The translations under genes and the position numbers were made by a program. From contig NZ_SRWZ01000006.1 of the NCBI RefSeq assembly GCF_004804355.1, positions 62,001 through 126,000 of the forward strand: a stretch of 64,000 nt of DNA, written 5' to 3'. This DNA is from Cognatitamlana onchidii (GTDB lineage: Bacteria; Bacteroidota; Bacteroidia; Flavobacteriales; Flavobacteriaceae). Of this stretch, positions 46,679 to 56,542 are shown in pieces. The notes beneath the pieces are model-generated. The model saw only the letters and a program-made list of their open reading frames with translations. It had not been told where the DNA came from and did not search any database. How positions within the stretch are numbered: the stretch's first letter is position 1; each line of letters opens with the position of its first letter.

Positions 46679-47536
46679 CTAGAGTACATTTAATAACTGT
46701 TCTTTAATTTTTTCAAGTTCATCTTTCATTTGAACAACCAATTGTTGCATGGGTGCATAATTACTTTTAGAACCAATGGTATTGATTTCTCTTCCCATTT
46801 CCTGACTAATAAACCCTAATTTTTTACCATTGGACTCCTGAGAGTTTATTGATTCGGTAAAATAACTTAAATGATTTTTTAGTCGAACTTTCTCCTCTGT
46901 GATATCGAACTTCTCTATGTAATAAACCAGCTCTTGCTCAAACCTGTTTTCGTCATACTTTTCTTTTAAATCCTCAACCCCTCTTAATAAGCGTTCCCGA
47001 ACGCCTTCAATACGTTGGGGATCCATGGCAATAACCTGTTCCAAAATATTAGTAATGGTCCTTACTCTACTATTAAAGTCCTTTTCTAGAACCTTACCCT
47101 CATCAAGTCTATGAGCTGTTAAATCTTCTACGGCCTTATAAATTCCAGTTTCAATGGCTTTCCATTCATCTTCATCGATCTCTTCTCTCACGGTATTTAA
47201 AGCATCGGGAAAACGCACTGCCATTTTAAGCAATTCAACATCATCACCAGCTACAAGGTCTTTAAGCTGTGCTATATATTGCTTTACAACAGGCTTATTT
47301 ATCTGTGTCGAGGTATCTTCAGCGGTAGCCTCCACATATATCGAGAAATCAATTTTTCCACGAACTAACTTATCGGCAAGAACCTTTCTAACCTTCAATT
47401 CCTTTTCTCTGTAAATTGAGGGCATTCTGGCATTTAAATCTAAATTTTTACTGTTTAAAGATTTAAGTTCTATAGTGACTTTTTTAGTAGGTAATTGCAA
47501 AACAGATTTCCCATAACCTGTCATTGAATATATCAT
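46679..47536 (-). CDS. yicC: YicC/YloC-family endoribonuclease
   Basis: A 285-residue conserved protein with the YicC N-terminal signature MIYSMTGYGKSVLQLPTKK and the C-terminal DUF1732 segment (GKKLGFISQEMGREINTIGSKSN). YicC proteins have been described as RNA nucleases regulating small RNA turnover in E. coli. The sequence shows no obvious catalytic motif beyond the family signature. It leads the operon with gmk and nadD. Confidence 0.92.
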   Translation of the reverse strand: MIYSMTGYGKSVLQLPTKKVTIELKSLNSKNLDLNARMPSIYREKELKVRKVLADKLVRGKIDFSIYVEATAEDTSTQINKPVVKQYIAQLKDLVAGDDVELLKMAVRFPDALNTVREEIDEDEWKAIETGIYKAVEDLTAHRLDEGKVLEKDFNSRVRTITNILEQVIAMDPQRIEGVRERLLRGVEDLKEKYDENRFEQELVYYIEKFDITEEKVRLKNHLSYFTESINSQESNGKKLGFISQEMGREINTIGSKSNYAPMQQLVVQMKDELEKIKEQLLNVL

Positions 47537-47653
47537 ATATACTATTGTTTAAGTTATGCAAAGGTAACAAAACCATAAGGATAGAAACAGTATGTGTAAG
47601 GCAACTTTTATTTCTAACAATTTTTTATAATCTATTCTAAGATGACCGTAATG

Positions 47654-48766
47654 CTACCTCCCAAACGACTCTCCAATTCTAAAATACAACCCCCAGTCAT
47701 CTTTTCCCGCTGCCACATCAATACCTATATTAATACGTTCTTTGGGGATCATCATATATCGAATCCCAACACCACCACCAGGTAATATCTCTGCATTACT
47801 TAAGTCCGCAAAATTCTCAACAGCCGTCGCTAATCCAAAAAAACCAACCATACCAAATTTATTCTCGAAACGCCATCTGTATTCAGATTGGATAGCATAT
47901 ACCTGATTATCGCGGTACTTCCCGTTAGAATAGCCTCTAATATCGTCTTGACCAACTACGTTCTGTCCTTGAAAAGGCACATCGCCAGTAGCTATAGAAG
48001 CCTGTACTCGTGTAGCTATAATTTTTCTTTCCGAGCTTAAGGGGTAATAGTGGTTATAGGTTAACTCAAAACTTTCAAAGTTATCTTCGCTATTAAGCCA
48101 TGTTCTAAAGAAATCATTTTTAAACTCCACGTTAAATCCCTTGTATGGGTTTAGCTGATTATCACGCTCGTCGTAATTAAATAGATATCCCAAACTATTC
48201 ATGCGCCGCTCGTCGGTTAATAGTTCTGGCGGTAAAAAATCGGGGAGATCAAAATCCGTCTTACTAGTAGATATTACAGTTCTTACACCTCCATACAATT
48301 TGCCTATAATTTTTCGTTCTACCTTTAGCATTGCAAACTCTGCCCTTGTATTAAACCCAATAAAATCACCGCCAATAGTTGGAATTTCCTGCCAATACTG
48401 ATAATTAATATTTCCCAGACCTATACCAAACATGAGTCGCCACCTATCTTCATTTAAATATAGTTTTTGAAACGCTGCAGCAAAAAACGTGTTATTTGTT
48501 GAGTACATTCCAAAAACGCCTGTGGACGATGTAGGCGAAATAGTATCTTTTGCATTTACTTTATAAAACATTTGTCCCATAACCCCAGCACTTAGACCAA
48601 TGGCATTACTATAATTTATAATGGGAATCCCTGCAAAATTGACCTTTTTAATAGAATCATTTTTCTTTTGCGAAAAACCTTTAAAACCTATAACCATTAT
48701 AAAAAAAATGACATAGCACAAGTTTCTATTTACAGAAAAATTAAGCGTTCTATTAATATTGAACAT
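47654..48766 (-). CDS. BamA/TamA-type outer-membrane barrel protein
   Basis: A 370-residue protein with a signal-like hydrophobic stretch (CYVIFFIMVIGFKGFSQ) and a C-terminal Omp85-type barrel. Family signature: DIRGYSNGKYRDNQVYAIQSEYRW (related to the loop 6 VRGF motif) and LPGGGVGIRYMM. No POTRA domains precede the barrel, so it is shorter than BamA, and its job in assembly or transport is not known. Confidence 0.8.
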   Translation of the reverse strand: MFNINRTLNFSVNRNLCYVIFFIMVIGFKGFSQKKNDSIKKVNFAGIPIINYSNAIGLSAGVMGQMFYKVNAKDTISPTSSTGVFGMYSTNNTFFAAAFQKLYLNEDRWRLMFGIGLGNINYQYWQEIPTIGGDFIGFNTRAEFAMLKVERKIIGKLYGGVRTVISTSKTDFDLPDFLPPELLTDERRMNSLGYLFNYDERDNQLNPYKGFNVEFKNDFFRTWLNSEDNFESFELTYNHYYPLSSERKIIATRVQASIATGDVPFQGQNVVGQDDIRGYSNGKYRDNQVYAIQSEYRWRFENKFGMVGFFGLATAVENFADLSNAEILPGGGVGIRYMMIPKERINIGIDVAAGKDDWGLYFRIGESFGR

Positions 48767-48961
48767 GACTTTTTTTAAATGTTTGATCGAAAAACGAAGT
48801 TAGTAAAATACTTCAACCCAGAACAAGAATACGTTTTAAAACTAATTGCATGCATACGGTCATTCTTTAATTTAACCAGCTCACCATTTAACCAGCTCAC
48901 CCACTCTAAATGGCTTTGCTGAAATTGTTTTATATTTAGCTTAAATAAAACTTACACCAAA

Positions 48962-49591
48962 ATGAAACATACCACAACATACCTAACTTTTTTTATGATT
49001 CTTTTTTGTGGGCTTTCTAATATGGCCTTTGCCCAAAATGGCGATATTCAAGAAAAAAAAGAACGTAAGGCAAGAAGCTCATTTAAAATATCGGCTGGTG
49101 TTAATTTTAATGGACTTAATTTAGACACCAAAACCCAAACCACATCAGATTTAACCATTGGTTATAACCTAGGCCTTTCTTACAAGAGAGGTCGCTTTTT
49201 CTACTATGAAATTGGAGCGCGCCTAAATAACAGGCCTTACGATTTTACAGATGCATTCGATTCTAGTGACACTTTTAGTTTTAAAACTACGGCGATTGAT
49301 GTACCTGTTTCTCTTGGGGTTAACTTAACCTCTTTTGCAGATAGACTAGTTGGAGTACGGGTGTTTGTAAGTGGCATACCCTCTTTTACCACCTCAAAAA
49401 GTGTAGAGAATATTGATGATATAACAACTGATAACCTAGAAGATTTTATTTTTTATGGACAGCTGGGTGTTGGTGTAGACATTGCCTTCTTTTTTGTAGA
49501 ACTTGGGTATAATTACGGATTTGACGATATGATAAACACCGTAAATTCTAACCCCAACCAAGGTTACTTAAATTTAGGCTTTAGGTTTTAA
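48962..49591 (+). CDS. Small outer-membrane beta-barrel protein
   Basis: A 209-residue protein with signal peptide (MKHTTTYLTFFMILFCGLSNMAFAQ) followed by a Lys/Arg-rich stretch and a barrel-like mature part (FKISAGVNFNGLNLDTKTQT, GRFFYYEIGARLNNRPYDF, GFDDMINTVNSNPNQGYLNLGFRF) ending in an aromatic residue. It resembles the OMP_b-brl type common in Bacteroidetes, a PorT-like fold; the function is unknown. It is monocistronic with a bidirectional terminator shared with fbp. Confidence 0.8.
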   Translation: MKHTTTYLTFFMILFCGLSNMAFAQNGDIQEKKERKARSSFKISAGVNFNGLNLDTKTQTTSDLTIGYNLGLSYKRGRFFYYEIGARLNNRPYDFTDAFDSSDTFSFKTTAIDVPVSLGVNLTSFADRLVGVRVFVSGIPSFTTSKSVENIDDITTDNLEDFIFYGQLGVGVDIAFFFVELGYNYGFDDMINTVNSNPNQGYLNLGFRF

Positions 49592-49615
49592 TAAACCAGA
49601 TATAGAATGAAAACA

Positions 49616-49649
49616 AAAATGCTAACCTTGATTGAGGTTAGCATTTTTT
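49616..49649. terminator. Bidirectional terminator between OMP gene and fbp
   Basis: AAAAATGCTAACCT pairs with AGGTTAGCATTTTT. It serves the plus-strand barrel gene and the convergent fbp. Confidence 0.85.
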
Positions 49650-49662
49650 AGTTTTTATAGAG

Positions 49663-50670
49663 TTATAACATGTTACGCATAAACTCTTCGGCTTTTTCAA
49701 CCATATTTTTACTACCACATATAAAGGGTACTCTTTGGTGCAATTCTGTTGGCTCTATATCCATGGTTCTTGTATACCCATCGCTAGATTTCCCATTAGC
49801 TTGTTCTGCTAAAAAAGCCATAGGATTACACTCATATAACAAACGTAATTTTCCATTTGGGTTTTTTGAACTCTGTGGATACAAGTAAATCCCTCCTTTA
49901 ATCATATTTCTATGAAAATCTGAAACCAAAGACCCAATATATCTTGAAGTATAAGGCCTATCGCCCTCTTCCTCCTGACAATACTTAATATAGTTTTTTA
50001 CACCTTGCGGAAAATGAATATAGTTCCCTTCATTCACTGAATAAATTTGTCCATCTTCTGGGAACTGCATTCTAGGGTGTGAGAGGTAAAAAGATCCTAT
50101 GGCTGGATTTAAAGTAAATCCATTTACACCATCTCCAGTAGTATATACCAACATGGTAGAGGTTCCATAAACCACATACCCAGCAGCTACTTGTTCACTT
50201 CCTTTTTGAAGAAAATCTTCAAGTTGAACAGGTGTTCCCACCGGTGTAACACGTCTATAAATTGAAAATATAGTCCCCACAGATACGTTAACATCAATGT
50301 TTGATGATCCATCCAAGGGATCAATTAAAACCACATATTTATTCTGATGATTTTCGTCTTGACTATTAATGGTTATAAAATCATCCTCCTCCTCACTAGC
50401 AATACCGCAAACAATATTTCTTTTAGTTAAAGTTTGTATAAACTTTTCATTAGCATACACATCCAATTTTTGCTGATCTTCTCCTTGAATATTAGTGTCG
50501 CCAGCAGCACCTATAATATCAACTAATCCTGCCTTATTTACCTCATGATTTACAATCTTAGCTGCCAGTCTGATGGAATTTAGTAAGCTTGATAATTCTC
50601 CTGAGGAATATTGAAAAGAGGTTTGGTTTTCAATAATAAACTCGCCTAAGGTCTGTTTTTTATGCGTCAT
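49663..50670 (-). CDS. fbp: Fructose-1,6-bisphosphatase, class I
   Basis: Hydrolyses fructose 1,6-bisphosphate in gluconeogenesis. The 335 residues contain the metal/phosphate motifs [48 protein letters not shown] (the conserved DPLDGSSN) and [26 protein letters not shown]. Normal length for the class I family. It is divergent from the GNAT gene. Confidence 0.96.
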   Translation of the reverse strand: MTHKKQTLGEFIIENQTSFQYSSGELSSLLNSIRLAAKIVNHEVNKAGLVDIIGAAGDTNIQGEDQQKLDVYANEKFIQTLTKRNIVCGIASEEEDDFITINSQDENHQNKYVVLIDPLDGSSNIDVNVSVGTIFSIYRRVTPVGTPVQLEDFLQKGSEQVAAGYVVYGTSTMLVYTTGDGVNGFTLNPAIGSFYLSHPRMQFPEDGQIYSVNEGNYIHFPQGVKNYIKYCQEEEGDRPYTSRYIGSLVSDFHRNMIKGGIYLYPQSSKNPNGKLRLLYECNPMAFLAEQANGKSSDGYTRTMDIEPTELHQRVPFICGSKNMVEKAEEFMRNML

Positions 50671-50789
50671 GTTAGTTTGTTTTGATTTTTACAAATATCT
50701 ACAATTTTTAGTAAACTACATCGTTTTCGGAAGTCTTAAACACAAAATATATTTAACTTTAAACTATATTTGAACGATTTAGTACAACT

Positions 50790-51269
50790 ATGGATTTTAT
50801 AATTAGAAACGCCCAAAAAACAGATATGCCAGAAGTTCATGATTTAATTAAAGAACTGGCTATATTTGAAAAAGAACCTGAAGCAGTTGAAATTACAGTT
50901 AAAGACCTTGAGCTTGATGGCTTTGGAGACACCCCAGCTTTTCATTGTTTTGTTGCAGAAGTTAATTCTAAAATAATGGGTATCGCTCTCATTTACAATA
51001 GATATTCTACTTGGAAAGGAAAGGCCATTCACTTGGAAGATTTAATTGTAAGTAAATCTATGCGAGGCACTGGTATAGGCACAGCCTTATTAGACGAAGT
51101 TATTAAATACGGTCATAATCTTGGTGTAAGACGCATTAATTGGGAAGTATTAGATTGGAATGAACCTGCTATTGCTTTCTATGAAAAAAAAGGAGCCCAT
51201 GTGATGCGCGATTGGAATGTTGTTCAACTCAATAAAGAAGCCATAGAAAACTACATAGCTAATTTGTAA
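50790..51269 (+). CDS. GNAT N-acetyltransferase, diamine/thialysine type
   Basis: A 159-residue acetyltransferase (DFIIRNAQKTDMPEVHDLIKEL, HLEDLIVSKSMRGTGIGTALLDEVIKYG, AIAFYEKKGAHVMRDWNVVQL). The segment HLEDLIVS...RGTGIG and the WNVVQL end match the spermidine/thialysine N-acetyltransferase group. It lies one base before the aspartate kinase gene, so the two are transcribed together; the reason for linking to lysine-family synthesis is unknown but could be lysine-analogue acetylation (inference). Confidence 0.88.
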   Translation: MDFIIRNAQKTDMPEVHDLIKELAIFEKEPEAVEITVKDLELDGFGDTPAFHCFVAEVNSKIMGIALIYNRYSTWKGKAIHLEDLIVSKSMRGTGIGTALLDEVIKYGHNLGVRRINWEVLDWNEPAIAFYEKKGAHVMRDWNVVQLNKEAIENYIANL

Positions 51270-51270
51270 C

Positions 51271-52521
51271 ATGCAAATATTCAAATTTGGAGGCGCTTCT
51301 GTAAAAGATGCTAATGGTGTAAGAAATCTTGCGTCAGTATTACAAAAAGTAGGTTACAAAAACACATTAGTAGTAATTTCTGCGATGGGAAAAACTACCA
51401 ATGCCTTAGAACTGGTTGTTAAGCATTATTTTAATAACAAACAGGAGCTTCAAAATTCTTTGCAAGAAGTAAAACAATATCATTCTGAAATTCTTCATAA
51501 TTTATTTGAAAACCAAACACATCCCATCTTCAAAAAGATATCTGCTCTTTTTTTGGAATTAGACACGTTTTTAAAAACTAATAAATCGCCTGATTACAAC
51601 TTTGTGTATGATCAAGTTATACCCTACGGCGAATTGGTTTCAACAAAAATAGTTGCCGAATATCTTAACCAAATAGGTTTAAAAAACAACTGGGTTGATT
51701 CTAGAAACCATATAAAAACTGATAACTATTACCGAAGCGCTCATGTTAATTGGGAAAACACGAAAAAAATAATTTTAAGCACTCTCAACACTAAGAATTT
51801 AAACATTACACAAGGATTTTTAGGAAGCGACGCCAATAATTTTACCACAACACTTGGAAGGGAAGGAAGTGATTATACGGCAGCTATTTACGCCTATTGC
51901 CTTAATGCTAAAGGTGTTACTGTTTGGAAAGATGTACCCGGAGTTCTTAATGCCGATCCAAGGTATTTTAAAAATACGCAGTTGCTCAATAAAATATCTT
52001 ACAGAGAAGCTATCGAGTTGGCCTTTTATGGCGCCTCAGTAATACATCCAAAAACATTGCAACCTCTGCAACGAAAAGAAATCCCTTTATACGTGAAACC
52101 CTTTTTTAAACCAGAAGCACAAGGGTCCCACATAGGAAAAAATGCCCCATTAGAGCCACTCGTACCTTGCTTTATCGTTAAGAAAAAACAAGTACTCATA
52201 TCTGTTTCTTCCTTAGATTTCTCTTACATGGTAGAAGATAACATTAGTGAAATTTTTAGACTTTTACACACTAATAAAATGAAGGTAGATCTTATCCAAA
52301 ACTCAGCTATTAGCTTTTCTGTTTGTGTAGATAATATTTATAATAATTTGGATACACTCTTACAACAATTAAAAGCTAAGTTTAAAGTTACCTGCTATGA
52401 TAATGTATCGCTTTATACTATTAGGCATTATACGGAAAAGGCTATTAACGATATTGAAAGAGGTAAAACCATTTTGTTGAAGCAATTAACACAGGAAACC
52501 TTTCAAATGGTAACTAGGTAA
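51271..52521 (+). CDS. Aspartate kinase, monofunctional
   Basis: Phosphorylates aspartate, the entry to lysine, threonine and methionine synthesis. The 416 residues start with MQIFKFGGASVKDANGVRNL (kinase motif KFGGASV), with the aspartate-binding region GFLGSDANNFTTTLGREGSDYTAA and CLNAKGVTVWKDVPGVLNADP, and a C-terminal pair of ACT-like regulatory regions (about 300-416). It begins one base after the GNAT gene. Confidence 0.93.
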   Translation: MQIFKFGGASVKDANGVRNLASVLQKVGYKNTLVVISAMGKTTNALELVVKHYFNNKQELQNSLQEVKQYHSEILHNLFENQTHPIFKKISALFLELDTFLKTNKSPDYNFVYDQVIPYGELVSTKIVAEYLNQIGLKNNWVDSRNHIKTDNYYRSAHVNWENTKKIILSTLNTKNLNITQGFLGSDANNFTTTLGREGSDYTAAIYAYCLNAKGVTVWKDVPGVLNADPRYFKNTQLLNKISYREAIELAFYGASVIHPKTLQPLQRKEIPLYVKPFFKPEAQGSHIGKNAPLEPLVPCFIVKKKQVLISVSSLDFSYMVEDNISEIFRLLHTNKMKVDLIQNSAISFSVCVDNIYNNLDTLLQQLKAKFKVTCYDNVSLYTIRHYTEKAINDIERGKTILLKQLTQETFQMVTR

Positions 52522-52542
52522 ACATTTAGTACATTTACAAAC

Positions 52543-54372
52543 ATGAGTAAACAACAAGATGTAGGGTTAGTAAATGCCAAAGAAGTTGCAAAAGCCATTC
52601 AGCTAGAACGATATGGTTTTATTGGAACATTTGTTGGCTGGCTACTAATGAAAGTTCTTAAAATATCAACCCTCAATAAAATATATAAACGGAATAAACA
52701 TTTAAGTCATATTCCATTTCTTAATGGCATTTTAGGCGATTTCCAGATAAAATTTGAAATACCTGAGGAGGATTTAAAACGTATTCCAAAAGAAGGGCCT
52801 TTTATTACTATTTCCAATCATCCCCTTGGAGGTATTGATGGTATTTTACTTTTAAAATTAATGCTAGAACAGCGAACAGACTTTAAAATTATAGCTAATT
52901 TTTTGCTCCATAGAATTGAACCTATGAAACCTTATATTATGCCTGTTAATCCTTTTGAAGACAGAAAGGATGTCAAATCAAGCATTGCAGGGTTTAAAAA
53001 TGCGATTCTACATTTAAGAAGCGGGCACCCCTTAGGCATCTTTCCTGCAGGTGAAGTCTCTACCTATCGAGACGGCAAATTGGTTGTAGATAGACCCTGG
53101 GAAGAAACCGCCATGAAATTGGTACAAAAGGCAAAAGTACCAGTGGTTCCAATATATTTTCATGCAAAAAACAGCAGGCTGTTTTATCAGCTTTCTAAAA
53201 TAAGCGACACATTTAGAACGGCAAAACTTCCTTCAGAGTTGCTTACGCAAAAGCGAAGAACCATTAAAGTAAGGATAGGCAAACCTATTTCTGTAGAAGA
53301 TCAAAAAGAGCATCAATCTTTGGAAGAATTTACAGAATTTTTAAGACGTAAAACCTATATGCTCTCTAATGCGTATGAAGATAAACCCAAAATATTGGAT
53401 AACATTTCTTCAACATTAAAGGCTCCAAAACCTCCCAAAAGTATTGTGACGCCAGTATCGCAAGACCTAATGATTAAAGAGTTAGAAACCTTAAGAAAAA
53501 CAGACTCTAGACTTTTAGAAAGCAAAAACTACGAAGTGTTTTTAGCTCCTGCCAAAAGCATTCCTAACATTCTAAGAGAAATTGGTAGATTAAGAGAGAT
53601 TACCTTTAGGGAAGTAGGTGAAGGCACCAATGAAGCCATAGATTTAGATAATTTTGACAATTATTACCACCATATGTTTTTATGGGATAACCAAAATAAT
53701 GTTCTTGCTGGTGCCTATAGAATGGGATTAGGCTCAAGGATATTTAAGCAATATGGGATAGATGGCTTTTACTTGCAAGATTTATTTAGGTTTGAACCTG
53801 AACTCTATAAAATGATGAGTCAATCTATAGAAATGGGACGAGCCTTTATTATTAAAGAGTACCAACAAAAACCAATGCCTCTATTTTTACTGTGGAAAGG
53901 GATTGTACATACCACCCTAAGACACCCAGAGCATCAATATTTAATTGGAGGCGTAAGCATAAGTAATCAATTTTCAAATTTCTCAAAATCCTTAATGATT
54001 GAGTTTATGAAATCACATTACTACGACCCTTATATTGCTCAATATGTGCATCCTAAAAAGGAATTTAAGGTTAAATTAAAAGATGCTGATAAGGATTTCG
54101 TTTTTGACGAAACCGAAGCCGATTTAAATAAGTTCGACAAGATTATTGACGAGATAGAGCCAGGAGCATTAAGACTTCCTGTATTACTTAAAAAATATAT
54201 AAAACAAAATGCCAAACTTGTAGCCTTTAATGTTGATCCTCTTTTTAATAATGCCGTTGATGGTTTGATGTATATAAAAATTGCCGATTTACCCGAAAGC
54301 ACTGTGCGTCCAGTGATGGAAGAATTTCAAGCCGAGCTAGAACGGAAATTCACTGGAAATAATGAACATTAA
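52543..54372 (+). CDS. Fused PlsC-type acyltransferase and GNAT-like N-acyltransferase (OlsF-like)
   Basis: A 609-residue bifunctional enzyme. The N-terminal half (about 60-290) is a PlsC acyltransferase with SNHPLGGIDG and FPAGEVSTYRDG. The C-terminal half (about 320-590) is a GNAT-like acyltransferase (GRLREITFREVGEGTNEAIDLDNFD, EMGRAFIIKEYQQKPMPLFLLWKG). This arrangement matches OlsF-type enzymes, which make ornithine or glycine aminolipids by N-acylation then O-acylation; the exact lipid is an inference. It is expected to be membrane-associated by its basic hydrophobic N-terminus. It overlaps the next gene by 11 bases. Confidence 0.85.
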   Translation: MSKQQDVGLVNAKEVAKAIQLERYGFIGTFVGWLLMKVLKISTLNKIYKRNKHLSHIPFLNGILGDFQIKFEIPEEDLKRIPKEGPFITISNHPLGGIDGILLLKLMLEQRTDFKIIANFLLHRIEPMKPYIMPVNPFEDRKDVKSSIAGFKNAILHLRSGHPLGIFPAGEVSTYRDGKLVVDRPWEETAMKLVQKAKVPVVPIYFHAKNSRLFYQLSKISDTFRTAKLPSELLTQKRRTIKVRIGKPISVEDQKEHQSLEEFTEFLRRKTYMLSNAYEDKPKILDNISSTLKAPKPPKSIVTPVSQDLMIKELETLRKTDSRLLESKNYEVFLAPAKSIPNILREIGRLREITFREVGEGTNEAIDLDNFDNYYHHMFLWDNQNNVLAGAYRMGLGSRIFKQYGIDGFYLQDLFRFEPELYKMMSQSIEMGRAFIIKEYQQKPMPLFLLWKGIVHTTLRHPEHQYLIGGVSISNQFSNFSKSLMIEFMKSHYYDPYIAQYVHPKKEFKVKLKDADKDFVFDETEADLNKFDKIIDEIEPGALRLPVLLKKYIKQNAKLVAFNVDPLFNNAVDGLMYIKIADLPESTVRPVMEEFQAELERKFTGNNEH

Positions 54373-55369
54373 ATACTGTCTTCTATTTTTTTTACTAAAT
54401 AGTCTATGGGGTTATTGCCAGATTATAAAAGGTACTGTTTTAGAGGCTAAAACTAAATCTCCAATTGAATCGGCTACTATATATTTTGATAATACAACTT
54501 TTGGTGTAATTACTAATGCCAAAGGCGAATTTGCCATCAAATATTCAGACACCATAAAATCACCATTAGTCATATCTTTTTTAGGTTACAAAAAACAAAT
54601 TATAAATAATTACAGAGAAAAGGATACTGTCACCGTTTTTCTTGAAGAAAATTATGAACTATTAAATGAAGTTGTTGTAAACGCCAATGATGGATTAACA
54701 CGAAAGCAAAAATTAAAGTTTTTTAGAAGAGAATTTTTGGGATCCTCACGGTTTGGAAAATCTTGTACCATATTAAATGAAGATGATCTTATTCTTCGTT
54801 ATAATAAAAAAGAAAGAGTTTTAACAGCACACGCTAAAGCTCCATTACATATTGAAAACAAAGCATTACAATACCATGTCATTTACGATCTTAATTCGTT
54901 TACATTAAAATTTGCGCTTCCCAGCTCAAGGCACCGTGCTTTTGATGGAAAATCAGTTAGTTATTTAGGTAATTCATACTACGAAAACTTTGAGGATTTT
55001 AATGAGAAAAAAGCTATTAAAAATAGAAATAAGGCTTATGCCGGTTCTAGGTTGCAGTTTATGCGCGCTTTATATGCACAACAGTTTGAGGATAATAAAT
55101 ATCAAATATTTTACAGAGGTGTTAAAGTTAACCCTTGGAAATATTTTGAACTAAAACCTGAAGGTGATACCACCCTAAAACGTGTTTCTTTGCAGAAAAC
55201 CGTGACCATATTATTTGACAATTGGGAAATATCCAGAATTAAGTTTGTTACACCTTCCATTCTTGTTGGTCAGTTTGGAAACTACACAAAAGCCGATAAA
55301 GTACATTTCTCTGACGCAATGGGCGAGAAGCGTGTTGGCGAAATGTTACCTTTTGATTACGGATTGTAA
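54362..55369 (+). CDS. Secreted carboxypeptidase-regulatory-like domain protein
   Basis: A 335-residue protein with signal peptide (MNIKYCLLFFLLNSLWGYCQ) and a carboxypeptidase-D regulatory-like Ig domain (about 21-105: KGTVLEAKTKSPIESATIYFDNTTFGVITNAKGEF), as at the start of SusC/TonB receptors and DUF5686 proteins. The rest (residues 110-335) shows no barrel and no known family to me. It overlaps the acyltransferase gene by 11 bases, implying translational coupling and an envelope role. Confidence 0.82.
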   Translation: MNIKYCLLFFLLNSLWGYCQIIKGTVLEAKTKSPIESATIYFDNTTFGVITNAKGEFAIKYSDTIKSPLVISFLGYKKQIINNYREKDTVTVFLEENYELLNEVVVNANDGLTRKQKLKFFRREFLGSSRFGKSCTILNEDDLILRYNKKERVLTAHAKAPLHIENKALQYHVIYDLNSFTLKFALPSSRHRAFDGKSVSYLGNSYYENFEDFNEKKAIKNRNKAYAGSRLQFMRALYAQQFEDNKYQIFYRGVKVNPWKYFELKPEGDTTLKRVSLQKTVTILFDNWEISRIKFVTPSILVGQFGNYTKADKVHFSDAMGEKRVGEMLPFDYGL

Positions 55370-55384
55370 TTATTTAGCCTACTC

Positions 55385-55999
55385 CTAACTTTTATTTAAT
55401 GCTGAAAATACAAACTTCATCTCTGTTGCAATCTGTTTGCTACGTTCTAAATAAGTGTCGTTTTGTTGCGGGGTCCCGTCAGATTTTTTAGGATCCTCAT
55501 ACGTAACTGCAATACGCTTATCGCACCCTAAAACCATCGGGCATGCTTCATCGGCCGATGAACAAGTCATAATAGCCGCAAACTCTGAAGCAGGATTAAA
55601 CGCATGCCCAAACTCTTTTGAAAAAGCTATTACGGCGGGTGCATTCTCGGAAAACTTAATCGCATAAACCGGATTTTCCGCTTCTGAAAGTTTTAAGATT
55701 TGAAACCCTTGATTGGACAAGGTTTCCCCAACTTTTGGAAACATGGCGGTGGCTTCAGTTCCTCCAGAATAACAATTAACTTGTTTTACTCCATAATAAG
55801 CAGCCATCGTTTGAGCCCATATTTGAGACAAATGACTTCTTCTAGAATTATGTGTGCAAATAAAATTCAATGAAATTGGTGCATTGTCCTTTTCCTTTTC
55901 TATGATATAATCAATAAGTGGCTGAAGCACTTTCTTCCTTTCTTCAGGCACATGCTGCGTATTTAACGCGCTAATTTCGTTTGTAATCTGTTCAAACAT
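55385..55999 (-). CDS. Low-molecular-weight phosphatase-fold arsenate reductase-like protein
   Basis: A 204-residue protein with the LMW-phosphatase loop CTHNSRRSHLSQ (C-x5-R) at about 47-58 and ITCSSADEACPMVLGCDKRIAVTYEDP, giving a redox cysteine set like thioredoxin-coupled ArsC enzymes. It probably reduces arsenate to arsenite. Longer than classic LMW ArsC (about 130-140) by an N-terminal helix and a C-terminal extension. It is last in the ArsR operon, and no arsenite pump is adjacent. Confidence 0.87.
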   Translation of the reverse strand: MFEQITNEISALNTQHVPEERKKVLQPLIDYIIEKEKDNAPISLNFICTHNSRRSHLSQIWAQTMAAYYGVKQVNCYSGGTEATAMFPKVGETLSNQGFQILKLSEAENPVYAIKFSENAPAVIAFSKEFGHAFNPASEFAAIMTCSSADEACPMVLGCDKRIAVTYEDPKKSDGTPQQNDTYLERSKQIATEMKFVFSALNKS

Positions 56000-56013
56000 T
56001 TTTTAAAATTGTA

Positions 56014-56505
56014 TTAGCAACATCCACTACCTGGTGTGCAACATGATGCTTCATTCTTAGCTTGTTCTTCTTCTGTAACTCCACAAAGTTCTTTGGCTTT
56101 ACAATCCGTTTTTTCAATTGCTAATTTAACAATCAAATGACTTCCCTGTATATTGTAATCGTCTACAAACATTTGTGCCGTATGGAAGTTGCTATTACTA
56201 TATTCCAGCTTTAATTCTGCATCTAGCACGTACGGTTTCATGGCTCCCACTTTTTTAAGAATTGATAGGGCTTTAAAAACAGTCATGTATTCGGTTTTAC
56301 CAATTTCTTTAGGACTCTCCCACAGTTGTACAATAGTTTCCTTCCATGAATCTGCTTGCGAACCGCAATCAATCGCATCGACAACAACATGTTTTACTTC
56401 GGTAATATGATAATTAGCCCCAACCAATAAACCTGGAGCATATTCGAACAGTAAAGATTTCTCCTTATTTCCTTCTAAAAGATTAAAAAAATCGAGTGTT
56501 TTCAT
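56014..56505 (-). CDS. DUF6428 family cysteine-rich protein
   Basis: A 163-residue protein I associate with DUF6428, usually found beside ArsR and arsenate reductase in Bacteroidetes. The N-terminal region (LDFFNLLEGNKEKSLLFEYAPG, HYHITEVKHVVVDAIDCGSQAD) holds the family core, and the C-terminus is cysteine-rich (ELCGVTEEEQAKNEASCC and CCTPGSGCC), a likely metalloid or metal site (inference). It lies between arsR and the arsenate reductase gene, 15 bases from the latter. Confidence 0.8.
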   Translation of the reverse strand: MKTLDFFNLLEGNKEKSLLFEYAPGLLVGANYHITEVKHVVVDAIDCGSQADSWKETIVQLWESPKEIGKTEYMTVFKALSILKKVGAMKPYVLDAELKLEYSNSNFHTAQMFVDDYNIQGSHLIVKLAIEKTDCKAKELCGVTEEEQAKNEASCCTPGSGCC

Positions 56506-56542
56506 AATATATCTTTTTTATAGTTATGCTTTATTAAAACAT

